Notes: generated by a model from the sequence alone, not told the origin. A DNA stretch of 16,877 nucleotides from Methanotrichaceae archaeon (GCA_013329455.1 DUKF01000159.1:1995-18871); one strand, 5' to 3'; shown: positions 1 to 8,483, numbered from the stretch's first letter. Made by a program: numbers and translations.

Positions 1-456
1 TTTCAGGACAAGATCCATCCCTTCGGCCCCGAGAAGGAGCATTTCGTCGGGGGAAAATCAATATCGCCGATACCGACCTCGAAAGGCAAGGTGGGCCTTG
101 AGATCTGCTACGACCTCAGGTTCCCGGAGGTGGCAAGAAGCCTCGCCCTCCAGGGCGCTGACTACCTGGTCACCATCGCCCAGTTCCCCTCGTCGCGGGG
201 ATACCACTGGCAGACTCTCTGCCAGGCGAGGGCCATCGAGAACCAGATCCCCCACATCGCCTGCAACGGTGCGGGTCCCGTGTTCTGTGGCGGATCTTTG
301 ATACTCGACTCCTGGGGCAGACCCCTCGCGGAGGCTGGAGCTGAGGAATCGATGATCCTGGCCGAGATCGATCTCGAAGATCGGGATCGGGTCCGAAGGG
401 AGATCCCGGCTTTGGAAGACCGTCGGCCCGAAATTTACAGATGCCAGAAGAGATGA
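1..456 (+). CDS. Carbon-nitrogen hydrolase (nitrilase superfamily), 3' part only
   Basis: The frame is open from base 1, so the N-terminus lies outside the window. The visible 151 residues carry two of the three catalytic elements of the nitrilase superfamily: the lysine in DKIHPFG (residues 3-9 of the visible part) and the nucleophilic cysteine in LEICYDLRFPE (about residues 32-42). The N-terminal catalytic glutamate should lie upstream. The later RAIENQIPHIACN segment and a C-terminal DSWGRPLAEA stretch are also typical. Family members hydrolyse C-N bonds of nitriles, omega-amides or carbamoyl compounds in the cytoplasm; the substrate cannot be told from this part. The gene ends 77 bp before priS, and that gap contains an 11-bp tandem repeat. 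Confidence 0.9.
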   Translation, partial: FQDKIHPFGPEKEHFVGGKSISPIPTSKGKVGLEICYDLRFPEVARSLALQGADYLVTIAQFPSSRGYHWQTLCQARAIENQIPHIACNGAGPVFCGGSLILDSWGRPLAEAGAEESMILAEIDLEDRDRVRREIPALEDRRPEIYRCQKR

Positions 457-461
457 TGAGC

Positions 462-516
462 GACGGCAGAACGATGGCAGAACGACGGCTGAAAGACAGA
501 TGAAGGACGGATGAGG
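462..516 (+). repeat. Five tandem degenerate 11-bp repeats upstream of priS
   Basis: Directly visible back-to-back units are GACGGCAGAAC (462), GATGGCAGAAC (473), GACGGCTGAAA (484), GACAGATGAAG (495) and GACGGATGAGG (506). A sixth, poor unit may follow at 517. The 11-bp period is close to one DNA helical turn. The repeat fills most of the gap between the nitrilase stop (456) and the priS start (534). It could be a small minisatellite or a phased protein-binding array; no function is known. Confidence 0.75.
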
Positions 517-533
517 GAGATGGACGGTCTAAG

Positions 534-1757
534 ATGAAACCCGAGACGGTGAAGTTCCTCCGCTCACGGTTCAAGGAGTACTACCTCCTGGAGTCCCTGG
601 AGATGCCGCCCCAGCTCGAGCAGCGAGAGTGGGGCTTCATCCTCTTCGACGACATGCCCAAGTTCGTGATGCGTCGCCACAAATCTTTTATGACGAGATC
701 TGAACTGGTCGACTACGTCAGAACCTCGGTCCCGGCTCACGCCTACCACTCCGCCGCCCTCTACGAGCGGCCGGGCGCTCCGTCCATGCGCGAGAAAGAG
801 TGGCTCGGAGCGGACCTCATATTCGATCTTGACGCCGACCACCTCAGGAACGCGCCTTCTTCTTACGCCGAGATGCTCGACCTCGTCAAGACCGAGACCA
901 TCAAGCTTTTGGAGTTTCTCCTAGACGACTTCGGGTTTGCAGACGACGAGGTCCGGGTCGTCTTCTCCGGCGGAAGGGGCTACCACATCCACGTTCGAGA
1001 CTCCAGAGTCCTGGATTTGGGCAGCGGCGAGCGGCGCGAGATCGTTGACTACCTGACTGGGAGGGGTCTGGATATTAACCGGTTTATATCTGAAGGCCAG
1101 GCCGAAGGGGATTTTGGCGTCGAGACCGCAGACGTCATCAAGTGCTGCCCCGCCAACTCGCCTGGATGGGGGAAGACGGTAAACAGGTCGATGATCTCCT
1201 TTGTCGAGCAGATGCGCAACTTGGACGAGAAAGAGGCTGTGAAGATGCTGTCCACCGTCGAGGGGATCGGAAAACGGAACGCATCCAAATTTCGCCGCAG
1301 CATGATGAGAGATGATATACTAGAACGTATACGAAAAGGAGAGAGCCTTGATCTATTCAAGGGCAGCTCTAAAGTTTGGAAACCGCTGATAGAAGGCTAC
1401 CTCGAAGAGGTGGGTGTCCATCTCGGTTTTAGCCGTGACCTGGAGAGTGGCGAGACCGACGAGCCGGTCACCACCGACATCAAAAGGCTGATAAGGTTCC
1501 CCCTCAGCCTCCATGGGGGAACGGGCCTCCGGGTGACGCCCCTATCCGTCGAGGGGCTGGAAGCCTTCGATCCCCTCCGCGACGCCGTTGTCTTCGGAGA
1601 TCGTCCCGTCGAGGTATGTCTTCGCGTGCCCTATGCCCTTGAGATGCAGGGCGAAAATTTCGACCTCGAAGAGGGGCCGGCAAATGTTCCCCTATGCGTG
1701 GCCGTCTTCCTGATGGCCCGGAAGATCGCGGAGCTGGGCAAAGCTTTAGACCGATGA
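534..1757 (+). CDS. priS: DNA primase small (catalytic) subunit PriS
   Basis: A 407-residue protein of the archaeo-eukaryotic primase family, the catalytic subunit that makes RNA/DNA primers together with PriL. The key motif LIFDLDADHL (about residues 95-104) supplies the paired metal-binding aspartates. SGGRGYHIHV (about residues 144-153) is the conserved SGGRGxH element. The length fits archaeal PriS, at the long end. The ATG at 534 has a purine-rich GAGGGAGATGG tract upstream rather than a crisp SD. The gene is followed directly by gins51, a pairing known in archaea, and the partner priL is about 11 kb away on the other strand. The sequence shows no damage. Confidence 0.96.
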   Translation: MKPETVKFLRSRFKEYYLLESLEMPPQLEQREWGFILFDDMPKFVMRRHKSFMTRSELVDYVRTSVPAHAYHSAALYERPGAPSMREKEWLGADLIFDLDADHLRNAPSSYAEMLDLVKTETIKLLEFLLDDFGFADDEVRVVFSGGRGYHIHVRDSRVLDLGSGERREIVDYLTGRGLDINRFISEGQAEGDFGVETADVIKCCPANSPGWGKTVNRSMISFVEQMRNLDEKEAVKMLSTVEGIGKRNASKFRRSMMRDDILERIRKGESLDLFKGSSKVWKPLIEGYLEEVGVHLGFSRDLESGETDEPVTTDIKRLIRFPLSLHGGTGLRVTPLSVEGLEAFDPLRDAVVFGDRPVEVCLRVPYALEMQGENFDLEEGPANVPLCVAVFLMARKIAELGKALDR

Positions 1758-1820
1758 GTGGATCTAATAATCCTCTCCGACCTGGAGCTGCTTTACTTTA
1801 CTATAGATCGGTGGGTGAAT

Positions 1821-2405
1821 ATGAGCGATCTGGACCTTGTGAACCTCCTGCGAAAAGAGCGAAAAGCGGCGGAGCTATTGCCGATGGAACCCAGCTTCTA
1901 CCAGAAGGTGGGGGTATATCTCGCTGAGCTTGAGCGAGATCACTCGGAGGTGAAGGACCCCTACTCCGTCGAGGCTCAGATCGTGGAAGACGAGCTGAAG
2001 GCGGCTCGGGGAAGCATAGGGCGGCTCATCGATCTTCGGATCAAGAAGATTACGAGGAAGGTCCAGCGCGCGGGCTCTGCTTCGAGGGACGTTGCCATCA
2101 AGGGGATGACCCCTGAGGAAGAGCGGATATACCGCCAAACACTGGCCGCCCTCACCGAGGGGAGGGAGTCCATCCTCGCCCAGGTGAACCAGGTCAAGCG
2201 CCAGACCACCGAAAGGGCTATAACGCCCAAGAGGGGTATGACCCAGGAATACGCCCTTGTAATCTTGATGGAAAGTGTTCCGACGTTCGTAGGCGTTGAT
2301 GGGAGGCGTTACTCCCTTATGAGGGGAGATCTTGTGATGCTTCCGGCTTTACATGCCAAGAACTTATGTAATAAAAATTTAGCTCGCGAATTGAAGCAGG
2401 TGTGA
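1821..2405 (+). CDS. GINS complex subunit Gins51 (Gins15)
   Basis: A 194-residue archaeal GINS subunit. GINS links MCM helicase, the Cdc45/RecJ-like protein and primase at the fork. The N-terminal A-domain helices ([16 protein letters not shown], then [12 protein letters not shown]) are followed by a small C-terminal B-domain ([20 protein letters not shown], then [11 protein letters not shown]). The order A then B is that of the Gins51 type rather than Gins23. I chose the ATG at 1821 because it is preceded by GGTGGGTGA and gives the usual family N-terminus. A GTG at 1758, touching the priS stop, would add 21 non-family-like residues. The gene is translated just after priS and just before rpl44e. 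Confidence 0.88.
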   Translation: MSDLDLVNLLRKERKAAELLPMEPSFYQKVGVYLAELERDHSEVKDPYSVEAQIVEDELKAARGSIGRLIDLRIKKITRKVQRAGSASRDVAIKGMTPEEERIYRQTLAALTEGRESILAQVNQVKRQTTERAITPKRGMTQEYALVILMESVPTFVGVDGRRYSLMRGDLVMLPALHAKNLCNKNLARELKQV

Positions 2406-2409
2406 TCCT

Positions 2410-2691
2410 ATGAAGATGCCAAAGGAGTTTAAAGCTCATTGTCCTTTCTGCAAAAAGCACACCACCCACATCGTGGAGAGGGTGCGAAAGGGACGGGCCA
2501 CGACGATGGCCCACATAGACAGGCAGAAGAGCCGGGCCCAGGGCATAGGGAACTCTGGAAAGTTCTCGAAAGTGCCTGGTGGCGACAAACCCACTAAGAG
2601 GGTGAACCTCAAGTACAGATGTAGCGTGTGCAAGAAGGCCCACAACCGGAAGGGCTTCAAGGTTTCAAAATTCGATCTTGTGGAGGGTTAA
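2410..2691 (+). CDS. rpl44e: Large ribosomal subunit protein L44e
   Basis: A 93-residue basic ribosomal protein starting [18 protein letters not shown], as is usual for archaeal L44e. Two zinc-ligand pairs are visible, C11/C14 and C71/C74. The middle holds the Lys/Arg-rich rRNA-binding stretch ([20 protein letters not shown]). The ATG lies four bases after the gins51 stop, with AGGTGTGAT in front of it. It is the first of two adjacent ribosomal genes and is almost certainly cotranscribed with rps27e and aIF2-alpha. Confidence 0.97.
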   Translation: MKMPKEFKAHCPFCKKHTTHIVERVRKGRATTMAHIDRQKSRAQGIGNSGKFSKVPGGDKPTKRVNLKYRCSVCKKAHNRKGFKVSKFDLVEG

Positions 2692-2693
2692 CT

Positions 2694-2858
2694 CTGTCAA
2701 AATTTCTGAAAGTCAAGTGTAACGACTGCGAAAACGAGCAGGTGATCTTCGGCAATGCTGCTTCGGTGGTCAAGTGCCTGGTCTGCGGTAGAACCCTAGC
2801 CAATCCCAAGGGTGGAAAGGCTCAGGTCAAGACCCAGATCTTAGAAGTGTTAGAGTGA
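2694..2858 (+). CDS. rps27e: Small ribosomal subunit protein S27e (apparent CTG start)
   Basis: A zinc-ribbon protein of 54 residues when read from 2694, with ligands C9, C12 (KCNDC) and C28, C31 (KCLVCG) and the C-terminal [20 protein letters not shown]. Archaeal S27e typically begins at about SKFLKVKC. The codon at the expected initiator is CTG (2694), and a strong GGAGG at 2682-2686 sits seven bases before it. In this frame there is no ATG, GTG or TTG between 2628 and the first zinc knuckle. The ATG at 2628 would overlap rpl44e by about 64 bases and add non-family sequence. The start is therefore either a genuine CTG or a base error. Product identity is secure; the exact start is less so. 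Confidence 0.9.
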   Translation: MSKFLKVKCNDCENEQVIFGNAASVVKCLVCGRTLANPKGGKAQVKTQILEVLE

Positions 2859-2863
2859 TTGAT

Positions 2864-3637
2864 ATGCAGAGTGAGGGTTGGCCTGAGCCTGGCGAGCTTG
2901 TGGTCTGTACAGTGGACCAGGTGGTGGATTTCGGGGCTTTCGTCATCCTGGATGAGTATAAGGACAAGAGAGGGCTGATCCACATCTCCGAGGTGGCCAG
3001 CGGCTGGATAAAGTACATCAGAGATCACGTTCGCGAAGGACAGAAGATCGTCTGCAAGGTGCTCAACGTAGATCCGTCGAGGCACCACATCGACCTCTCG
3101 CTAAAGGACGTCAACGAGCACCAGAGAAAGGACAAGATCCAGGCCTGGAAGGCCGACCAGAAGGCCTGGAAGTGGCTCCAGATGGCCTACGAGGGCGAGG
3201 AGGAACACCTGGTTGAGGTTGCAGCCGGTCTCGTCAAGGGGTACGAGGGCCTCTACATGGCGTTGGAAGATGCGGCCGTCAGCGGGATCGACGCCTTCGC
3301 CGAGGCTGGCCTCAGCCCAGAGGACGCAGAGAAGGTTCTCGCCATCTCACAGGAGAACGTCAAGATCCCCGACGTCGAGATCACTGGTTATGTCGACCTC
3401 ATGAATCCCGCACCCGACGGTGTAGAGCAAATCAAAAAGGCCCTCAAAAAGGCTGGCCAGACCAAGGAGAGCGAAGTCACGTTGGACGTGAAGTACGTCG
3501 GAGCACCCCGCTACAGGATTCACGTTACCGCCCCCGACTACAAGCTTGCAGAGGCTGAGCTTCGAAAGGCGGCAAAGGCGGCGATAGATCTCATAGTGGA
3601 GCAGGGCGGCGAAGGAACTTTCCATAGGCAGGCATGA
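2864..3637 (+). CDS. Translation initiation factor aIF2 alpha subunit
   Basis: A 257-residue alpha subunit of archaeal initiation factor 2, which helps deliver initiator Met-tRNA to the small ribosomal subunit. The N-terminal S1/OB domain (about residues 8-85) contains GELVVCTVDQVVDFGAFVIL, RGLIHISEVASGWI and HIDLSLKDV. A helical middle domain and an alpha/beta C-terminal domain (EVTLDVKYVGAPRYRIHVTA) follow. The ATG at 2864 is favoured because GAGTGAT lies just upstream. A GTG at 2855, overlapping the rps27e stop by 4 bp, would add three residues. The gene lies in the conserved rps27e - aIF2-alpha - nop10 order of euryarchaea. Confidence 0.96.
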   Translation: MQSEGWPEPGELVVCTVDQVVDFGAFVILDEYKDKRGLIHISEVASGWIKYIRDHVREGQKIVCKVLNVDPSRHHIDLSLKDVNEHQRKDKIQAWKADQKAWKWLQMAYEGEEEHLVEVAAGLVKGYEGLYMALEDAAVSGIDAFAEAGLSPEDAEKVLAISQENVKIPDVEITGYVDLMNPAPDGVEQIKKALKKAGQTKESEVTLDVKYVGAPRYRIHVTAPDYKLAEAELRKAAKAAIDLIVEQGGEGTFHRQA

Positions 3638-3795
3638 GGTCAAAGATAAAGAAGTGCAGGACCTGTGGCCTGTACACCTTGAAGGAGAACTGTCCCATCT
3701 GCGGCGCTCTGACCAGCCAGACTAAGCCTGCGAGGTTCTCTCCTGAGGAACGTTATGGCAGGTACAGGCGGGCGTTGCTCCAGGAGGACAGATGA
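3634..3795 (+). CDS. nop10: H/ACA ribonucleoprotein subunit Nop10
   Basis: A 53-residue protein that shares an ATGA with the end of aIF2-alpha and another ATGA with the start of the next gene. It begins MRSKIKKCRTCGLYTLKENC and continues PICGALTSQTKPARFSP, giving a zinc ribbon with C8, C11, C20 and C23, then a basic helix (ERYGRYRRALLQ). This matches archaeal Nop10, a subunit of the H/ACA guide RNP that works with Cbf5, Gar1 and L7Ae to pseudouridylate rRNA. Its length and place between aIF2-alpha and PAC2 are both as expected. Confidence 0.96.
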   Translation: MRSKIKKCRTCGLYTLKENCPICGALTSQTKPARFSPEERYGRYRRALLQEDR

Positions 3796-4556
3796 GAGAA
3801 AATGTAATTCGCAGAGTGAAGGACCTATCCCTTAAGAATCCGATTCTGATAGAGGGGTTGCCGGGCGTGGGTCACGTCGGAAAGCTGGTGGCTGAACATT
3901 TGGTCGAGGAGCTGAAGGCCGAGGAAATCATAGAGGTCTATTCGCCTCACCTGCCACCCCAAGTGATCGTCCAGGATGACGGGACCGTAAAGCAGGTCCG
4001 AAACGAGATCTACGCCTACCACGGCAAGGATCGAGATCTGCTCTTTCTGGTGGGGGATTACCAGAGCGCCACCAACGAGGGCCACTACGAGCTGACTGGC
4101 GTATTTCTCGACCTCTGCGAGGAGTTCGGGGTCAAGAGGATTTACACCCTGGGCGGGTACGGCACTGGCCAGTTCGTCGACAAGCCCAAGGTCCTGGGTG
4201 CCGCAAACAGCCTGGAGCTCGTCGAGGAGATGAAGGAGTACGGCGTCGTCTTCCAGGAGAACGAGCCGGGCGGGGGCATAGTCGGCGTTAGCGGTCTATT
4301 GCTGGGCCTCGGGCGGCTCAGAGATATCGACGCGGTCTGTCTTATGGGCACTACTAGTGGCTACCTCGTCGATCCCAAGAGCGCTCAGGAGGTTCTCAGG
4401 GTCCTATCCAAGGCGCTCGGGATCGAGGTGGACATGCAAGCCCTCGAGGACCGGGCCAAGGAGATGGAGAGGATCGTGGGCAAGCTCCAGGAGATGGAGA
4501 AGGCCCAGATGCCCTACGAGACGAGCGGCGAGGAAGACCTCCGCTACATCGGATGA
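3792..4556 (+). CDS. PAC2-family proteasome assembly chaperone homologue
   Basis: A 254-residue protein starting with the PAC2-family signature ILIEGLPGVGHVGKLVAEHL (about residues 18-37), then HLPPQVIVQDDGTV and a long GGYGTG...GGGIVGVSGLLLG core. Archaeal members (PbaA/PbaB type) resemble eukaryotic proteasome-assembly chaperones and some bind assembly intermediates; the exact role of this member is an inference. The C-terminal ALEDRAKEMERIVGKLQEME segment is probably coiled coil. The gene overlaps nop10 by an ATGA and ends seven bases before pmbA, so it belongs to the same transcript. Confidence 0.9.
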   Translation: MRENVIRRVKDLSLKNPILIEGLPGVGHVGKLVAEHLVEELKAEEIIEVYSPHLPPQVIVQDDGTVKQVRNEIYAYHGKDRDLLFLVGDYQSATNEGHYELTGVFLDLCEEFGVKRIYTLGGYGTGQFVDKPKVLGAANSLELVEEMKEYGVVFQENEPGGGIVGVSGLLLGLGRLRDIDAVCLMGTTSGYLVDPKSAQEVLRVLSKALGIEVDMQALEDRAKEMERIVGKLQEMEKAQMPYETSGEEDLRYIG

Positions 4557-4563
4557 TTTTATC

Positions 4564-5898
4564 ATGATCGAGGATCTTTTCGAGAGCGCGCGTCGTCTAC
4601 TTGCCTTGGCCGAAAAGGCTGGTGCAAAGGAAGCCGAGGTCTTCGGCCTCGAGGCTAGGTCCGTCGACGTCGATCTTCGGAAAGATCAGGTCGAGATGGC
4701 GAGCGAGAGCTACGACTGTGGCCTCGGCCTGAGGGCAGTTGTGTTGGGGGCGGTCGGCTTTTCCAGCACCAGCGATCTGTCGAAGCTTGAGATGGTGGCC
4801 GAAAGCGCCGTCAGGGCTGCCAGAGCACGAGGTACCGATGATAAGTGGCGATCTCTCCCGTCACCGGAGAGACCGAGCCGTCCTGAGGCGGTCTTCGATT
4901 CGGCCGTCGCGAAGATGGGGCCTGAAGAGTGTCTCGACCTCGCTGCAACCCTTCTCGAGGGGGTGGGGTCAATCTCTGGCGCAGAGCCGGTATCTGGAGG
5001 CGTTTCTGCGGTCTCTGGCTCGGAGCTGATATTAAACTCGAACGGCATCGAGCTTGATGAGAATGGAACCATTTTTCACGCCTATCTCGAGACGGTGGCA
5101 AAAGGCGAGGACGGCACTGTCGCGACAGGCTACGATTTTGCGAACTCAAGGGCTGCTCTCTCCGACCTCACAGATATCGGGAGGTCTGCAGCAGATCTCT
5201 CTCGAAGATCTCTGGGTGGGAGTCGGGGCGAGAGCGGGAAGGCCGAGGTTCTCCTGGGGCCTATCGCCTTCGCTGATATCCTGAGCTACGCCTTCGTCCC
5301 CGCGATATTCGGGGACAACGTTCAGAAGGGGAGATCATCTCTCGCGGGCAGAATCGGCGAGACAGTGGCCGAAGAGAACCTGATCATAGTCGACGATGGC
5401 CTGTTGAGGGGCGGGATGGCCACCTCCAGCTTCGACGGTGAGGGCGTCTCCTCCCAGAAGACGCCCCTGGTGGAAGGGGGCGTTCTGAAGGCTTTTCTCT
5501 ACGACTCCTATTCCGCGGGAAAAGAGGAGACGGCGACGAAGAGCACAGGTAACGCGGACCGACCCGGCTACGCGGGAATTCCTCGGATCGGGACGAGCAA
5601 CCTGATTGCATCTTCGAGAGATCCTCAAAACGTCCTGGCGGAGACGAAGAGTGGCTATCTCGTGACCGGTGTTATCGGGGCTCACACCGCAAACCCCGTC
5701 TCCGGCGACTTCTCAGTGGAGGCGAGGAACGTCTTTTCTGTCGAGGATGGCGAGGCCGGAAGGCCGATCCGTTCCCTAATGCTGGCGGGAAACGCCTTTG
5801 ACCTCCTCAAATCGATCAAGGCTGGGACCGACGCGAGGATGGTGGGAGCGGTTGTGGTCCCCACGATCAAGGCTGAGATGAACGTTGTCGGAAGTTGA
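4564..5898 (+). CDS. pmbA: PmbA/TldE-type protein of the TldD/PmbA protease family
   Basis: A 444-residue member of the TldD/PmbA family. C-terminal landmarks include GYLVTGVIGAHTANPVSGDF and LAGNAFDLLKSI. No HExxxH zinc motif is present, so this is the TldE/PmbA half, which in studied cases forms a dimer with the catalytic TldD. No TldD partner is in the window. The ATG at 4564 gives MIEDLFESARRLLALAEKAG, the usual family N-terminus. The open frame extends further upstream, but only as antiparallel-quality sequence inside the PAC2 gene. The family processes peptides and modified proteins; the substrate here is unknown. Confidence 0.9.
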   Translation: MIEDLFESARRLLALAEKAGAKEAEVFGLEARSVDVDLRKDQVEMASESYDCGLGLRAVVLGAVGFSSTSDLSKLEMVAESAVRAARARGTDDKWRSLPSPERPSRPEAVFDSAVAKMGPEECLDLAATLLEGVGSISGAEPVSGGVSAVSGSELILNSNGIELDENGTIFHAYLETVAKGEDGTVATGYDFANSRAALSDLTDIGRSAADLSRRSLGGSRGESGKAEVLLGPIAFADILSYAFVPAIFGDNVQKGRSSLAGRIGETVAEENLIIVDDGLLRGGMATSSFDGEGVSSQKTPLVEGGVLKAFLYDSYSAGKEETATKSTGNADRPGYAGIPRIGTSNLIASSRDPQNVLAETKSGYLVTGVIGAHTANPVSGDFSVEARNVFSVEDGEAGRPIRSLMLAGNAFDLLKSIKAGTDARMVGAVVVPTIKAEMNVVGS

Positions 5899-5952
5899 TG
5901 GCGTAAATCGGCGGTTGACACATTGACGTTAAAACTATAGAGGCGATTTTTG

Positions 5953-6813
5953 ATGATCATCGGTGGACCATCCTCCCAGCTTCTGGGTGGCAGAGTAGCA
6001 ACAATTCTCAACGAAGATTTGGCTTTGTGTGAGTACAGCAGGTTTCCGGACGGCGAGGCTTATACTCAGGTCTGCTCCGACCTCGACGACAGGATCGTCG
6101 TGGTTCAGAGCACGCCATCGGACCGGGATATAATCCAGCTTCTCCAGCTTCTGGACGTATTTCGAGGAAGGCGAATCGACCTCGTCGTCCCCTACTTCGG
6201 TTACGCTCGCCAGGACAAACAGTTCAAGCCGGGCGAACCCCTTTCCGCGAGAGCGATGGCCGTTGCCATCGACGCCTTCCTCGAAGAGGGATCCAGAATC
6301 TTCTCAGTCAACATTCACAACAGGTCAGTCCTCAAAAACTTCAAGCACCGGGCAACAGACCTGGACGCAACGCCTCTGCTCGCAGACGCGATCAAAAAGA
6401 TGGACCTTGATGATCCGGTCATCATATCTCCTGACAAGGGCGCAATCGAGATGGCGAAGGTCGCAGCTTTGAGGCTCGGCGTCGATTATGATTACCTCGA
6501 AAAGACGAGACACAGCGGGACCGAGGTCTCGATGGCTCCAAAGGAGATCGATGCCTCTGGAAGAGACGTTGTGATCCTCGACGACATGATCGCCACCGGC
6601 GGGACGATGGCTCAGGCGATATCGATCCTCAAGTCAAACGGGGCGAAGAGGGTCTACCTCGGCTCAGTCCATCCGGTCCTGACGGGAAGCGCCGTTCTGA
6701 AGCTCTGCCGTGCCGGGGTCGAGTCGATAATTGCGACCGATACTCTCGAAAAAGCGGTCAGCACGGTTTCGGTCGCGAGTCTGATCGCGGATGCAGTCCG
6801 GTTGCGATCCTGA
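5953..6813 (+). CDS. prs: Ribose-phosphate pyrophosphokinase (PRPP synthetase)
   Basis: A 286-residue archaeal PRPP synthetase. It transfers pyrophosphate from ATP to ribose 5-phosphate and feeds purine, pyrimidine, histidine and tryptophan synthesis. Visible motifs are FPDGE (31-35), YARQDK (84-89), the catalytic flexible loop EKTRHSG (183-189) and the PRPP-binding loop DDMIATGGT (210-218). It is shorter than the bacterial enzyme of about 315 residues, as archaeal forms are. The ATG at 5953 is preceded by AGGCGAT; a TTG one codon upstream (5950) is possible but less likely. The gap to pmbA is about 54 bp. A T-rich terminator-like tract follows the stop. Confidence 0.96.
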   Translation: MIIGGPSSQLLGGRVATILNEDLALCEYSRFPDGEAYTQVCSDLDDRIVVVQSTPSDRDIIQLLQLLDVFRGRRIDLVVPYFGYARQDKQFKPGEPLSARAMAVAIDAFLEEGSRIFSVNIHNRSVLKNFKHRATDLDATPLLADAIKKMDLDDPVIISPDKGAIEMAKVAALRLGVDYDYLEKTRHSGTEVSMAPKEIDASGRDVVILDDMIATGGTMAQAISILKSNGAKRVYLGSVHPVLTGSAVLKLCRAGVESIIATDTLEKAVSTVSVASLIADAVRLRS

Positions 6814-6820
6814 GACCAAC

Positions 6821-6847
6821 CCTTTTTTATAAATATTTCTTTTCATA
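6821..6847 (+). terminator. T-rich terminator after prs
   Basis: Seven bases after the prs stop there is a T6 run (6823-6828) followed by further T-rich blocks (ATTTCTTTTC). Archaeal RNA polymerase typically terminates at such U-tracts without a hairpin. It lies in the short convergent gap between prs and the thioesterase. Confidence 0.55.
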
Positions 6848-7264
6848 TCATTTTCTCCTGATTATGGAGAAGGACGCCGACGTCTGAGAGTGGACCGGGC
6901 CGTTGGCGCCGTCTGCCCTCACCCGCCCTTCCGCAAAGGCGACCTGGCGCCCTTTTCTCGTGACCCTCCCCTCTGCGACGATCCTCCCGCTTCGAACCCC
7001 TCGAAAGTAGGATGTGGTCTCTGATATCGTCGCGATCTGATCACCCTCATCGAGGGCGGTTAAGAGGGCTAGCGCCATCGCCTCGTCTGAAATGGCGGTG
7101 TAAATCCCTCCTTGCATCCACCCAGCCCCGTTCAGCATATCGGGCCTCACCTTCATGGAGAGCGTCGCCTCGCCCCCGCCGAAGGAGACGACATCGATCC
7201 CCATGAGGACGAAGAAGGGGTTCGCCTCTCGTCCCCGCTTCTGTAGCTCTTCGGGATAATTCAT
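6848..7264 (-). CDS. PaaI-type hotdog-fold acyl-CoA thioesterase
   Basis: A 138-residue single hotdog domain. The core motif region reads [19 protein letters not shown] (about residues 53-71), which aligns with the PaaI family N-x-x-G-x-x-H-G-G...D signature. The Asn, the GG and the Asp are kept, but Gln stands in place of the usual His. Family members hydrolyse acyl-CoA thioesters, often of aromatic or hydroxylated acyl groups; the substrate here is unknown. I chose the ATG at 7264 ([12 protein letters not shown]) over a TTG at 7285. No SD is obvious. The gene is divergent from aroC and convergent with prs. Confidence 0.85.
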   Translation of the reverse strand: MNYPEELQKRGREANPFFVLMGIDVVSFGGGEATLSMKVRPDMLNGAGWMQGGIYTAISDEAMALALLTALDEGDQIATISETTSYFRGVRSGRIVAEGRVTRKGRQVAFAEGRVRADGANGPVHSQTSASFSIIRRK

Positions 7265-7376
7265 TATATCGAAGCGTCTAATCAAAATCGGTTTGTATGA
7301 GTCTTATGGAAGGAGATGCTATCCAGTTTTTCACAGACCAAAAAGAGATATCAGTTTGGAAGTGAAGTATCTCTCC

Positions 7377-8468
7377 ATGTCAGGGAACTCTTTCGGCGCG
7401 GTTTTCAGGGTCACCACCTGGGGCGAGAGCCACGGCCGGGGCGTGGGCGTCGTCGTTGACGGCTGTCCTGCGGGCCTTGCCCTCTCCGAGGAGGACGTTC
7501 AAAAAGAGCTTGACCGGAGGCGTCCGGGCCAAAGTTCCATCTCAACACAACGAAAAGAGGAGGACCGTGTCGAGATCCTGAGCGGCCTTTTCGAGGGGAG
7601 GACGACGGGAACGCCGATCTCGATGCTCGTCTGGAACAAGGACGCAGAGTCGAGCGCTTATGACGCCCTGCGAAACCGTCCAAGGCCGGGCCACGCCGAC
7701 TGGCCCTACACCGCCAGGTACGGAATCCGCGACCACCGGGGCGGTGGAAGGTCGTCGGGAAGAGAGACCGTCGGTAGGGTTGCTGCGGGCGCGGTCGCAA
7801 AGAAGGTTCTCACCGAGAACGGGATCAGGGTCGCAGGCTACGTTCTGGAGCTTGGGGGCGTCCGGGCCAAAATTCCTAACAACGTGGACATATCCAGCCT
7901 GAGAGACGAGGCTGAGAAAAACCCGGTCCGGTGCCCGGATCAAAAGGCTGCAGAGGAGATGGTCAGGGCTCTGGATCAGGCTCGCGAAGTTGGCGAAAGC
8001 CTCGGCGGCGTTGCTGAGGTCGTGGCTTTGGGCGTGCCGCCAGGCCTCGGAGATCCGGTCTTCGACAAGCTCGATGCCGACCTCGCAAAAGCCCTGATGG
8101 GCATCGGCGCTGTTAAGGCCGTCGAGATCGGGGCGGGGATAGTGTCTGCGGGGATGAGAGGAAGCGAGATGAACGACCCCATACTTCCGGGACCCGAAGG
8201 TCTGGAGTTCGCAACGAACAACGCCGGTGGGATCCTTGGAGGTATCTCGACGGGTGCACCCATCCTCTGCAAGATCTCGGTGAAACCCACCCCCTCGATA
8301 TCCCGGCCCCAGAAGACCGTGGACCTATCCACTGGCGAAGCCGTCGAGATCGAGATCAAGGGAAGACACGACCCCTCGATCCCCCCGAGGATCATCCCCG
8401 TGGCCGAGTCGATGGTGGCCCTCGTTCTCGCAGACCACCTTTTGAGGCTCAGGGCCGCGAAAATTTGA
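7377..8468 (+). CDS. aroC: Chorismate synthase
   Basis: A 363-residue FMN-dependent chorismate synthase, the last step of the shikimate pathway (EPSP to chorismate). The N-terminus [18 protein letters not shown] and the strongly conserved [20 protein letters not shown], followed by [16 protein letters not shown], are diagnostic. The C-terminal [17 protein letters not shown] is also conserved. The ATG at 7377 gives the family's usual start MSGNSFG. The frame is open back to 7293, but those 28 residues are not family-like. The gene is complete and of normal length. It is followed 45 bp later by moeA, which has its own promoter. Confidence 0.98.
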   Translation: MSGNSFGAVFRVTTWGESHGRGVGVVVDGCPAGLALSEEDVQKELDRRRPGQSSISTQRKEEDRVEILSGLFEGRTTGTPISMLVWNKDAESSAYDALRNRPRPGHADWPYTARYGIRDHRGGGRSSGRETVGRVAAGAVAKKVLTENGIRVAGYVLELGGVRAKIPNNVDISSLRDEAEKNPVRCPDQKAAEEMVRALDQAREVGESLGGVAEVVALGVPPGLGDPVFDKLDADLAKALMGIGAVKAVEIGAGIVSAGMRGSEMNDPILPGPEGLEFATNNAGGILGGISTGAPILCKISVKPTPSISRPQKTVDLSTGEAVEIEIKGRHDPSIPPRIIPVAESMVALVLADHLLRLRAAKI

Positions 8469-8483
8469 AATTTCGTGGCCAAA

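Noticed and set aside
1794..1804. TTTACTATA as a promoter for gins51.
   Set aside because: The implied transcription start would fall after the ATG at 1821; readthrough from priS is more likely.
4357..4563. N-terminal extension of PmbA (69 residues).
   Set aside because: It is the shifted frame of the PAC2 gene, Arg/Ser-rich with no family match; the ATG at 4564 gives the normal start.
5928..5939. TTAAAACTATAG as a TATA box for prs.
   Set aside because: It lies only about 19 bp before the ATG, which would put the transcription start inside the coding region.
7293..7376. 28-residue N-terminal extension of chorismate synthase.
   Set aside because: Not family-like; chorismate synthases begin close to the ATG at 7377.
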